Assembly: GCF_900089495.1 (NCBI RefSeq)
Contig: NZ_LT605203.1
Location: 1 to 64,000, forward strand
Length of the DNA: 64,000 nucleotides
Source: Thiomonas sp. X19
Lineage (GTDB): Bacteria; Pseudomonadota; Gammaproteobacteria; Burkholderiales; Burkholderiaceae_C
Reading direction: 5' to 3'
Made by a program: the position numbers and the translations under genes
Part shown: one piece after another, positions 27,706 to 35,941 of the stretch
How positions within the stretch are numbered: the first letter of the stretch is position 1
Layout of the letters: each line of letters opens with the position of its first letter
Notes under the pieces: generated by a model
Database searches by the model: none
Told to the model about the DNA's origin: nothing
Seen by the model: only the letters and a program-made list of their open reading frames with translations

Positions 27706-28543
27706 GACAATACTTCTCCGAGACCGTCAAGGTATTGACCCTGGCGGCCTAAATCAATTTTAGATATGCTCCTCGCGAAACTAATAGGTGCGACTGGAGG
27801 GCTTCTTATATTCGCCGCGATAATCGTCGGCAAAGCTCCGCCAGAAGCAGATATTTAGTCTGCGCAAAGTGGCAAATGGAATGGGCGATGCCCGAGGCCG
27901 CCCGCTTCGAGGCCGGGCGTCTTGGCTAGGATGGAACTGTATGCATCAAATGACTCCTTTGACGGTTTCCGTCTATTGCTTTATGTACCAGGAGCGCAGC
28001 GTGGCTTGCGTTACGGATGCGCGTTTTTAGCCTCTCCGGCTAAGGACCCCTCGAGAATTAGAAACTCTCTCTAGACCTTCGATGAACCTGCGTTGGACTA
28101 CAAATGCAACTCTTTACCTTGGCCAGTCCGGCTGCAAGCGGTAGGTTGTTTTTTGACCTCATCCAACGAGGAAGACATTCTACGTCATTCAGAGTGCTGA
28201 GTCAACAACAATTCACTATCGTGCGCGACATGATGGGGTTTTGTTATGGCAAATAAACGCATGTAGATAATCATTAACTGCCAGTTAATTCTCGCGTCCT
28301 GCGGGCGCCAGGGAGCGGAGCCAGGGGCGCGTTCGGGGCTGTTGCACTTTTCTTCACCGAACCCTTTCAGCCATCCAGAATTGCCTGCTCCGCGACATGG
28401 TTCGCAAGTCTGAATGGGGTGCATGCCAATTGGCTGCCGAGCAAGCCGTGTCATTCACCGCCATGCCAACGACGATGCCACCTGGGGCGCATGTGTCGTT
28501 GGCCAGCAGGCACAGCCGCACCGGGACAAGGAGCGCTCACGCT
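27706..28543. other. Gene-free gap between accessory region and dnaE2
   Basis: About 840 bp with lower GC than the neighbours. No gene, tRNA or insertion sequence is seen. A small palindrome ATTAACT-GCC-AGTTAAT lies at 28273-28289. The drop in GC marks the edge between the accessory DNA and the SOS block. Confidence 0.45.
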
Positions 28544-31500
28544 TCACCGAAACTCCCGCCCTCGCGTGACCAGCCTGCCCAGCAGAGGCGTCAAGTCCTC
28601 CAGGTGACCCGCGATGAGACTGGCGGTATTGCCCTCGCGCTGCCACGTGCCGGCCACCGCCAACAGTCTCGACCGCAACAGCACCGTGCGTTGCCGCTGC
28701 CTGAGTGCCTTCCAGCAAATCACCTGCACGACACCGGTCTCATCCTCCAGCGACACGAAGGTCGTGCCCTTGGCTGTTTCCGGTTGCTGCCGCAGGGTGA
28801 CGATGCCGCAGGTCCGCACGAGTCGACCGTCTGGTGCTTGGGCGAGCTCCGCCGCCGTCTGCAACCTTCGCTTGGTCAGCAGCGGCCGCAGCAGCGCCAG
28901 CGGGTGCCGCCGCAAGGTCAGGCCTGTTGTGGCGTAGTCAAACATGATGTCCTCGCCCTCCGGTGGCGCGGGAAGCTCCAGCCAGTCCTCCTTGGGCACC
29001 GCGTCATCCAGGAACGCCGGCATGCGCTCCACCGCCGTCGCCTCCCACACCTGCTGGCGCCGATGCCCGGACAGCGACCGCAGGGCGTCCGCAGCGGCAA
29101 GCTGCCGCATCGCCGTGGTGTCCAGTTGCGCCCGCTTGGCGAGGTCCTCGGCATCGAGCGGCGGGCGGCTCCTCCGTGCCTCGGCAATGCGCAAGCCGGG
29201 TCCCGTGCCCAGCCCCTTGACCAGACGCAACCCGAGGCGCACGGCGGGGTCGGGCACGGACTCCTCCAAGGTGCAGTCCCAGGCACTGTGCATCACATCG
29301 ATGGGCCGGACCGTCACTCCATGGCGCTTGGCATCTTGCACCAGCTGCGAGGGTGTGTAAAACCCCATCGGCTGACTGTTGAGCAGGGCTGCGAGGAACT
29401 CGGCCGGATGGTGCCGCTTTATCCAGGCACTGGCATAGACCAGCAGGGCGAAGGAGGCCGCATGACTCTCCGGGAAGCCATACTCCGAGAACCCCTGCAC
29501 CTGCTCATAGATGCGTTGCGCGAAATCCGCGCTATAGCCCCGTTCCGCCATGCCGCGAATGAGCCGGTCGCGGTACTTCTCCAGCGACCCCGTACGGCGC
29601 CAGGCGGCCATGGCCCGTCGCAGCCCGTCCGCCTCTCCGGCCGAGAAGCCTGCGGCGACCATGGCAATCTGCATCACCTGCTCCTGGAACACCGGCACAC
29701 CCAGGGTGCGTTGCAGGACGTTCTCCAGGTCCTTGCTGGGATAGCTCACCACCTCCTTGCCCTGACGCCGATTGAGGTAGGGGTGCACCATGCCGCCCTG
29801 AATCGGTCCGGGGCGCACGATGGCGGTCTCGATGACCAGGTCATAGAAGCAGCGCGGCTGCAGTCTGGGCAGCATGCCCTGCTGCGCGCGGGACTCGACT
29901 TGGAACACGCCGATGGAATCCGCCTTGCACAGCATGTCGTAGGTCTGTGGGTCTTCGCGCGGGATGTCCTGCATCGCGAACGCCTGCCCCCGTGTCTGCC
30001 CAATGGAGTCCAGCGCCTTGCGGATGGCGGTCAGCATGCCGAGCGCCAGGATGTCCACCTTGAGCAGCCCGGCTGCATCGAGGTCATCCTTGTCCCATTC
30101 GATGACCGTGCGTTCCGGCATGGACGCGTTCTCGATGGGCACGAGACGCGAAAGCGGCCCCTCGGTCAGGACAAAGCCGCCCGTGTGCTGCGACAAGTGC
30201 CGCGGGAATCCCAGCAGCTGTCGCACCAAGGCCATCCATTGCTGCACGCCCAAGGCGTCCGGCTCCAGACCCACTTCCTCCAGTCGCACGCGAGCGATTT
30301 CTCGTCCATCCCACCACTGGACGTTCTGTGCCAGGCGGTCGACGGTCTCCAAGTCAAAGCCCAGCGCCTTGCCCACGTCGCGCAGGGCGCTCTTGGGGCG
30401 GTAGGTGATGACCGCAGCGGTCAGCGCCGCACGGTCGCGGCCGTACTTGGCATAGAGATACTGAATGACCTCCTCGCGCCGCTCGTGCTCGAAGTCCACA
30501 TCGATGTCCGGCGGCTCATTGCGCTCCTTGCTGATGAACCGCTCGAACAGCACCTGCTGCTGCGCGGGGTCGACCTCCGTGACCCCCAGGGCATAGCAGA
30601 CCGCGCTGTTGGCCGCCGACCCACGGCCCTGGCAGAGGATGTGGCGCGAGCGGGCGAAGGCCACGATGTCGTCTACCGTCAGGAAATAGTGGGCGTAGCC
30701 CAACTCGGCAATCAGGGCGAGCTCATGTTCCAGCAAATCCTGCACCTTGGCGTGCATGCCGTCAGGCCAGCGCCGTCCTGCGCCTTCATAGACCCGGCGG
30801 CGCAGGTAGCTGTCCGCGGTCTCTCCGGTCGGCACGACCTCCTTGGGATAGCAGTAGCGCAGCTCATCGAGCGAGAAGCGGCAACGCCCGGCGACCCTTA
30901 GGGTCTCGGCCAGAAGCTCCGCAGGGTAGGTGAGCGCCAGGCGCAGCCGGCTGCGCAGGTGCCGCTCGGCATTGGGCTGCAGGGCGTGGCCACATGCGGC
31001 AATCGGACGACCCACCCGGATGGCCGTCAGAGTGTCCAGCAGGGGCTTGCGCGAGCGCCGATGCATGTGCACGTCGCCGCTGGCGACCAGCGGGATGGCC
31101 GTGGCGTCGGACAGCTCCTGCAGACGCTCCAGCCAGCGTTCATCGTCAATGCGCCGATGCAGCTCGACCGCCAACCAAACCCGGCCCGTGAAGCGAGTCA
31201 GCAGCCAGGCGCCCAGGTCCAGCAAATCCTTGTCAGTGGCCATCCGCGACGGCACCGCCAGCACCACGCAATCGGCAAGCGCGTCGCCGGTCACGCTTTG
31301 CGCATCGAGCCGGTAAGTCCCCTTGGGCGCGGCCCGTCGCAACCGGGTGATGAACGCGCAGAGATTGCCGTAGCCGTTGAGGTTGCAAGCCAAGACCACC
31401 AAAACGAAGGGCATTGCACCTTCCACCAGGAACTGCGCACCCACCAGCAGCGGCAGGCCCACGGCCTTGGCCGCCACATGGGCGCGCACGATACCCGCCA

Positions 31501-31642
31501 GCGAGCACGCGTCAGTCACCGCCAGCCCGGCGTAGTTCAGGTGCTTCGCACGCTCGACCAGCTCCTCGGGATGGCTGGCCCCGGTGAGGAAGGAGAAGTT
31601 CGAGCAGCAGTGCAGCTCGACATAATCAGGCAGGGTGTCCAT
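28544..31642 (-). CDS. dnaE2: Error-prone DNA polymerase III alpha-like subunit (ImuC/DnaE2)
   Basis: A 1,032-residue C-family polymerase. The PHP domain is at the N-terminus (YVELHCCSNFSFLTGASHPEELVERA). The palm contains the catalytic acidic motif PDIDVDFEHERREEVI. The beta-binding/OB region lies near the C-terminus (GIVTLRQQPETAKGTTFVSLEDETGVV). DnaE2 proteins carry out translesion synthesis after DNA damage together with ImuA and ImuB. The start at 31642 follows GAGGGAGG. It lies seven bases after imuB, which makes it the third gene of the imuA-imuB-dnaE2 operon. The residues visible look intact. Normally LexA-controlled; see the interrupted operator at 33734. Confidence 0.95.
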   Translation of the reverse strand: MDTLPDYVELHCCSNFSFLTGASHPEELVERAKHLNYAGLAVTDACSLAGIVRAHVAAKAVGLPLLVGAQFLVEGAMPFVLVVLACNLNGYGNLCAFITRLRRAAPKGTYRLDAQSVTGDALADCVVLAVPSRMATDKDLLDLGAWLLTRFTGRVWLAVELHRRIDDERWLERLQELSDATAIPLVASGDVHMHRRSRKPLLDTLTAIRVGRPIAACGHALQPNAERHLRSRLRLALTYPAELLAETLRVAGRCRFSLDELRYCYPKEVVPTGETADSYLRRRVYEGAGRRWPDGMHAKVQDLLEHELALIAELGYAHYFLTVDDIVAFARSRHILCQGRGSAANSAVCYALGVTEVDPAQQQVLFERFISKERNEPPDIDVDFEHERREEVIQYLYAKYGRDRAALTAAVITYRPKSALRDVGKALGFDLETVDRLAQNVQWWDGREIARVRLEEVGLEPDALGVQQWMALVRQLLGFPRHLSQHTGGFVLTEGPLSRLVPIENASMPERTVIEWDKDDLDAAGLLKVDILALGMLTAIRKALDSIGQTRGQAFAMQDIPREDPQTYDMLCKADSIGVFQVESRAQQGMLPRLQPRCFYDLVIETAIVRPGPIQGGMVHPYLNRRQGKEVVSYPSKDLENVLQRTLGVPVFQEQVMQIAMVAAGFSAGEADGLRRAMAAWRRTGSLEKYRDRLIRGMAERGYSADFAQRIYEQVQGFSEYGFPESHAASFALLVYASAWIKRHHPAEFLAALLNSQPMGFYTPSQLVQDAKRHGVTVRPIDVMHSAWDCTLEESVPDPAVRLGLRLVKGLGTGPGLRIAEARRSRPPLDAEDLAKRAQLDTTAMRQLAAADALRSLSGHRRQQVWEATAVERMPAFLDDAVPKEDWLELPAPPEGEDIMFDYATTGLTLRRHPLALLRPLLTKRRLQTAAELAQAPDGRLVRTCGIVTLRQQPETAKGTTFVSLEDETGVVQVICWKALRQRQRTVLLRSRLLAVAGTWQREGNTASLIAGHLEDLTPLLGRLVTRGREFR

Positions 31643-31649
31643 GCCTCCC

Positions 31650-32972
31650 TCACGCGAACAGGCCGTGCAGGAACCAGGCGGCTTCATCGCCGGCCAACCG
31701 GGTCTGGAACACCCAGAGCGCGCCCGCATGCGCACTGAGTGCCACCCAGTAGTCGCGCGCAACCTGGCGGCTCTCGACCGCCCTGTGCGCCACCTCCACC
31801 CGATGCCACCAGCCGCCTTCGACCCGGTGGGGACCGAGCAAGAGCTGCAACTCGCCCTGATAGAGCGGGCGGTTGCTGCGCACGGCCAGGCGCAAGGGCT
31901 CGGGCAGCAGGAAGGTGGGCTGCGGCATGCCGTCCGGCCGCGTGGCTTTGGGACGCTGGGGCGTGGAGGCCGGCCGCCATTGCTGCGCCCATTCGGGGCG
32001 GGCGTCCTCGACCAGGGCCGGTCGCAACACCCGCTCTGGTCCCAGGCGCGCCGCAATGCGCTCCAGCGCCAGGGTCAGGGACTCCCGGTCGGCGCTGGCA
32101 TCGGGCAGCAAGGAGGCGTTGGGCGGGGCGTAGTCGCGCACGTCGTCCACGACCAGTTCCAGACACTCGACCGGTGCCGCGAGTTGCACCCGTGCCCATT
32201 GCTCGGCGAGCAGGTGGGATAGATGGTCCACGTCGCGCATCGGCTCAGCCGTGCGGATGACGAGGGCATCACTGACCCCCACCTCCTTCGGTCGCATGGT
32301 GTCGTGGACCCAGCGCAGGGTGAAGGTGGTCACGCCGGCATTGCGCGCCACCAGCCAGCCATGCAACTGCAGGAGCAACCGCTTGGCGGCAAAGACCAGC
32401 GCCATGGCGGTCTCCACCCGCGCCATCAGTTCCACCTTGGCGGAGAAGGTTTCGGGAACGGTGACCCAGGCGAACTGCTCGGCGCGCAGGCCGTAGGCCC
32501 GGTCCAGGGCGTCGATGAGTTCGGCGCCAAAGCGCCGGGTGATGCCGCCGCGGGGCAGGGCGCGCAGTTCGCCCAGGGTGCGGCAGCCCAGTTGCGCCAG
32601 GGTTGTTTCATGCGGCACGGCGGCGGTCAGCGCCGCAACAGGCAACGGGTCAAGGCGTTCGTCCAAAGGAGCCGCATCGACACCGCCGATGTCGGCTCTA
32701 GCCAAAGCAAGAGCCCCCAGCGCTGTTGGCGCCCAGGCGAGGGATGCCGCGCCCAAGACCGTGGCATCCGTCCGTACCCGCTCTGCCAGTGCGATAGCTC
32801 CGCCGAACAGCCGCAGGCTGGCCTGAACCTCCATCAGCACGGCTTCGTCGAGCAAGGCCACGCGGGGCGCGAACTGGAGCGCCCAGGTGGCCAGGCCGCG
32901 GAGGGCGGAGGCAGTGGGCTCAGTCAGCTCAGAGCCGGATGGACTCGGCAGTCGCAGCGCGCACCACAGCAT
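31650..32972 (-). CDS. imuB: Y-family polymerase-like protein ImuB
   Basis: A 440-residue protein starting at the ATG at 32972 (GGAG six bases upstream), overlapping imuA by 44 bp. It has the Y-family fold without the normal catalytic acidic residues and begins MLWCALRLP. ImuB acts as the scaffold that connects ImuA, DnaE2 and the beta clamp during SOS mutagenesis. The C-terminal part (RPLYQGELQLLLGPHRVEGGWW) is the typical ImuB tail. Co-transcribed with its neighbours. Confidence 0.9.
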   Translation of the reverse strand: MLWCALRLPSPSGSELTEPTASALRGLATWALQFAPRVALLDEAVLMEVQASLRLFGGAIALAERVRTDATVLGAASLAWAPTALGALALARADIGGVDAAPLDERLDPLPVAALTAAVPHETTLAQLGCRTLGELRALPRGGITRRFGAELIDALDRAYGLRAEQFAWVTVPETFSAKVELMARVETAMALVFAAKRLLLQLHGWLVARNAGVTTFTLRWVHDTMRPKEVGVSDALVIRTAEPMRDVDHLSHLLAEQWARVQLAAPVECLELVVDDVRDYAPPNASLLPDASADRESLTLALERIAARLGPERVLRPALVEDARPEWAQQWRPASTPQRPKATRPDGMPQPTFLLPEPLRLAVRSNRPLYQGELQLLLGPHRVEGGWWHRVEVAHRAVESRQVARDYWVALSAHAGALWVFQTRLAGDEAAWFLHGLFA

Positions 32973-33690
32973 GGCGGGCTCCGGTCGGTTGGGGAACGAA
33001 ACGGCTCGGCACACGGGAGCGCCGGGTCAGAATGGGAGCGAGCGAGACCGGCACGGCAGGCAGCACCAGCGTGGTGTCATGCGCAGGACCCCGGCGCTTG
33101 AGCACCTGGACACGCAGGGACCAATCCGGTCCGGGCCGGGCGAGAACGCGCAGCGTTGCTGGAGAGGCTTCACCCCGCACCCCTTCGGGGCGCAGGGCAA
33201 TACACAGAGCACGGCCACCCTGCAGGCGGCTTTGCAGTCGGCGCAGCTGCGCAGCCCTGACCTGGGGCAGCCAGGCGAGCACAGCCCCGGTGATGTCGGC
33301 CTGCACCAACTGCTCGGTGACCCACAACCGCTGCGCTGGGGTGTCGGCCTGCACCCAGATGAGCTGCCGTTCACTGAGGCCGAGGGTTTGCAGGCCTGGC
33401 ATGTAGGGTGGCTTGGGGGGTCCAACCAGCACCACACTGCCGCCGCTGGCGGCCACCCGGCCGAGCGCCGCGCCGAGCAGGCGCCATTCCAGCAGGGAGG
33501 GCTGCGGGCTCAGCACCTCCGTGAGACTGCCACAGGGCCAGCCACCGCCAGGAAGCTCGGCGTCCAGCGCGGACCAGCCACTCGCCACGACCGACCCCGC
33601 AGGAGCGGCGATGTCGTTGCCCCGCCAGACAGCAGCGGCAACGGAAGGCGGGAGGTCAAGGTAGGGCGAGGGATTCGCAGACGTCAGCAT
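32929..33690 (-). CDS. imuA: ImuA, RecA-like SOS mutagenesis protein
   Basis: A 253-residue RecA-like protein (GWSALDAELPGGGWPCGSLTEVL…GSVVLVGPPKPPYMPGLQTLGL) that lacks a classical Walker A lysine, as usual for ImuA. The ATG at 33690 is preferred over the upstream TTG. It is the first gene of the imu operon. Its own promoter region is only 44 bp long before the IS1595-family element at 33746, so natural regulation is probably altered. Confidence 0.88.
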   Translation of the reverse strand: MLTSANPSPYLDLPPSVAAAVWRGNDIAAPAGSVVASGWSALDAELPGGGWPCGSLTEVLSPQPSLLEWRLLGAALGRVAASGGSVVLVGPPKPPYMPGLQTLGLSERQLIWVQADTPAQRLWVTEQLVQADITGAVLAWLPQVRAAQLRRLQSRLQGGRALCIALRPEGVRGEASPATLRVLARPGPDWSLRVQVLKRRGPAHDTTLVLPAVPVSLAPILTRRSRVPSRFVPQPTGARHAVVRAATAESIRL

Positions 33691-33733
33691 GGCAGGCAGT
33701 CCTTCGAGTCGGGAGGGCAAGCCTACATAACAA

Positions 33734-33745
33734 CTGGATAAAAGA
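33734..33745 (-). promoter_or_regulatory. Left remnant of a LexA-like operator split by an insertion
   Basis: CTGGATAAAAGA precedes the IS1595-family element. Removing the element and one 8-bp duplication recreates CTGGATAAAAGAACAG, a perfect CTG-N10-CAG LexA-type box, 44 bp from the imuA start and 63 bp from the yedK-type start. Neither remaining half has both CTG and CAG at the right spacing. Confidence 0.7.
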
Positions 33746-34789
33746 GGCTCTGTTCTCGTTGCGTATTGGTTCGGCTAAGATTCCCCCAGTTTGAGAGGGG
33801 AAGCGAAATGCGTAGCGACCAGTTCAAGAGCCTACTTGCCGGGCTCACCCGCCTCACCGTCCGGCAGCTCGACGAGCTGCGTAAGGCGGTTGAGGCGCAG
33901 CACCAGCGGACCCAGGCGCTGCGCGCCCTGGAGGCGGCCGGCGAGGGACTTGGGTGTCCGCATTGCAGCAGTTTCAAGTTCACCAAGAACGGCCACAGCA
34001 GAGGCCTTCAGCGATACCTGTGCGCCGCCTGTTCGCGGACCTTCAACGCCGCCACGAACACGCCGCTGTCGCGGCTGCGGGGTAAAGAACGCTTTTTCCA
34101 GCATGGCGAGTGCCTTGCCCAAGGCCTGTCCATCCGGGCCGCGGCCGCGCAGATGGGGGTTGCCGTGAGCACCGCCTTCCGGATGCGGCACCGCTTTCTG
34201 CAGGAGGTCGTGAGCCATCAGCCCAGGCATGTGGCCGGACTGCTGGAGGCCGACGAGACCTACGTTCGGGAGTCCCAGAAGGGCAGCCGGCACCTGACCC
34301 GGGCGGCGCGGCACAGGGGCGGAACGGCGGTCAAGGCCAAGGGCCTGCCTCGCGACCTCATCCCTGTGCTGGTCGGCCGCCTGCGCGGCCAGCCTCACGT
34401 CGTCGACCAGGTGCTCACGTCGATGAACATCCTGCAGGCCACCGAGGCCCTTCGCGGAGCAGTCGGGCCCGACACGTTGCTGTGCACGGATGGCAGCGGC
34501 GCCATGCGTGGCGCCGCCAAGGCGCTGGGGGTGACCTCGAAGTCGATTGCCGTGAGCTACGGCGGGAGGGTCGTCGAGGGGGTCTATCACGTCCAGACCG
34601 TCAACAGCTACCACGAGCGGCTTCAGTCCTGGCTCTCCCGTGGCCTGCGCGGCGTGGCTACCAAATACCTGCCCAACTACCTCGCCTGGATGCGCGTCTC
34701 GGAGTGGTATCGAGGGGACTTGAAGCCCGAGCACTTTGTGATTTCTGGGCTCGGCCGGCAGCTAATCAATACATAACGCGAACAGAGCG
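33746..34789 (+). mobile_element. IS1595-family insertion sequence
   Basis: A 1,044-bp element flanked by the 8-bp direct duplication ATAAAAGA (33738-33745 and 34790-34797). The imperfect inverted ends read GGCTCTGTTCTCGTT and CGCTCTGTTCGCGTT. It contains one complete transposase gene. An 8-bp duplication is usual for the family. It lies between the imuA operon and the yedK-type gene. Confidence 0.9.
33808..34776 (+). CDS. IS1595-family transposase
   Basis: A 322-residue transposase with an N-terminal zinc-binding region (CPHCSSFKFTKNGH…YLCAACSRTF), a helix-turn-helix (SIRAAAAQMGVAVSTAFRMRH) and an ISXO2-like DDE core (LLEADETYVRESQKG; LLCTDGSGAMRGAAK; VNSYHERLQSWLS). The start at 33808 has GAGGGG upstream. 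It appears intact. Confidence 0.9.
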   Translation: MRSDQFKSLLAGLTRLTVRQLDELRKAVEAQHQRTQALRALEAAGEGLGCPHCSSFKFTKNGHSRGLQRYLCAACSRTFNAATNTPLSRLRGKERFFQHGECLAQGLSIRAAAAQMGVAVSTAFRMRHRFLQEVVSHQPRHVAGLLEADETYVRESQKGSRHLTRAARHRGGTAVKAKGLPRDLIPVLVGRLRGQPHVVDQVLTSMNILQATEALRGAVGPDTLLCTDGSGAMRGAAKALGVTSKSIAVSYGGRVVEGVYHVQTVNSYHERLQSWLSRGLRGVATKYLPNYLAWMRVSEWYRGDLKPEHFVISGLGRQLINT

Positions 34790-34801
34790 ATAAAAGAACA
34801 G
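34790..34801 (+). promoter_or_regulatory. Right remnant of the LexA-like operator
   Basis: ATAAAAGAACAG follows the element and is the right half of the split CTG-N10-CAG box. It lies 63 bp before the yedK-type ATG at 34864. Together with 33734-33745 it shows that one operator originally served both divergent SOS units. Confidence 0.65.
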
Positions 34802-34863
34802 TCTTTTAATTTAGCAGGGAATGGGCGACGCTCGGGCTTTAGACCACCACGCTGGGAGCCACC

Positions 34864-35541
34864 ATGTGCGGCCGATACGTCCTCAAGAGCACCCCGCAGC
34901 GCCTGCGCGAGCAGTTCGGCATCGCGGGGCCGGATGCTGCGCACAGTGAGGAATGGCGTCCTCGGTACAACATTGCACCCAGCCAGGTCGCTCCGGTGGT
35001 GCGGATGCGCGAGGGTCAGCGTCATCTGGACCTGCTGCGCTGGGGATTGGTACCGAGCTGGACCAAAGACCCGACCATTGGCAACCGGCTCATCAATGCG
35101 CGCAGCGAGACGGTGGCGGAGAAGCCGGCTTTCCGTGCCGCGTTCAAGACACGGCGCTGCATCGTGCCGGCCGATGGGTTCTTCGAATGGCAGCAGCAGC
35201 CCTCGGGCAAGCAACCGTTCTACATCCACCGCAAGGACGATGCGCTGCTGGCGATGGCCGGGCTGTGGGAGCACTGGACATCACCCGACGGTGACAGCGT
35301 GCAGACCTTCACCATTCTGACCACCGAGGCCAATGTCTGGATGCGTACTTTGCACGACAGGATGCCGGTGATGCTGGGCGCCGAGCAGGTTGCGCCGTGG
35401 CTGGACCCTGGTCGCAAGGCTGAGGACTTGCGCGGGATGCTCAGGCCGCTGGGGGATGGGGAGCTGGAGGCCTATCCGGTGGCCAAGGCGGTGGGCAATG
35501 TGCGCAATGACCGGCCGGAGGTGGTGGAAAAACTGAGGTGA
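34864..35541 (+). CDS. yedK: SOS response-associated peptidase (YedK/HMCES family)
   Basis: A 225-residue SRAP-domain protein. Met1 is followed directly by Cys2 (MCGRYV), the nucleophile that attaches to abasic sites in single-stranded DNA. The other active-site segments are present: LINARSETV, PADGFFEW and LHDRMPVML. The length is normal for the family. GGGAG precedes the ATG. It is divergent from imuA-imuB-dnaE2, with which it once shared the LexA-like operator, and protects abasic sites during the same damage response. Confidence 0.93.
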   Translation: MCGRYVLKSTPQRLREQFGIAGPDAAHSEEWRPRYNIAPSQVAPVVRMREGQRHLDLLRWGLVPSWTKDPTIGNRLINARSETVAEKPAFRAAFKTRRCIVPADGFFEWQQQPSGKQPFYIHRKDDALLAMAGLWEHWTSPDGDSVQTFTILTTEANVWMRTLHDRMPVMLGAEQVAPWLDPGRKAEDLRGMLRPLGDGELEAYPVAKAVGNVRNDRPEVVEKLR

Positions 35542-35710
35542 AGCATGGGGCATCAGGGGTTTAAACCATTCGCGCCCGTGAAGAACGTTTCGTGAGGTCT
35601 TTGGACGCGATGTGAATGTGGTTGAGCTTTGAATCTTTCCGGAGCAGCGCAGCCTCGATAAACTCGCCTAGGCACCTTATCCACAATCTTTCAATCACTA
35701 CGAGGTAAAA

Positions 35711-35941
35711 ATGTCCGCAACTGGACAACTCAATGAACAATGCCTTGAAGCATGGCAAGAATACGCCGCATCAGCCGACGCAACAGAACTGGCTGAAACG
35801 GAGATGGCGCTTAGAGGCGCAGCCAAAAATTTCCGAACGCCTTTACCGCCGCTGACTTCGCTAAGGCATTGGGAAAGAGTGTTGGGTACACAAAAACTGT
35901 TCTTGAGGCCAGGAGAGAACCGATATCTGATGGATGGCTAG
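35711..35941 (+). pseudogene. Unknown small gene, frameshifted and cut by IS1182
   Basis: It starts at the ATG at 35711 after GAGGT. The first 41 residues (MSATGQLNEQCLEAWQEY and onward) read well. Near 35835 the better coding sequence passes into another frame (AFTAADFAKALGKSVGYTK, then EARREPISDGWL), suggesting a one-base loss in an A/T run. Both frames end at the IS1182 element, whose flanking CTAG contributes the stop. No family recognised. Confidence 0.45.

Noticed and set aside
28397..30901. Plus-strand open frame of 834 codons opposite dnaE2
   Set aside because: It is antisense to a fully conserved polymerase, has no recognisable domain and its composition mirrors the third-position GC of the real gene.
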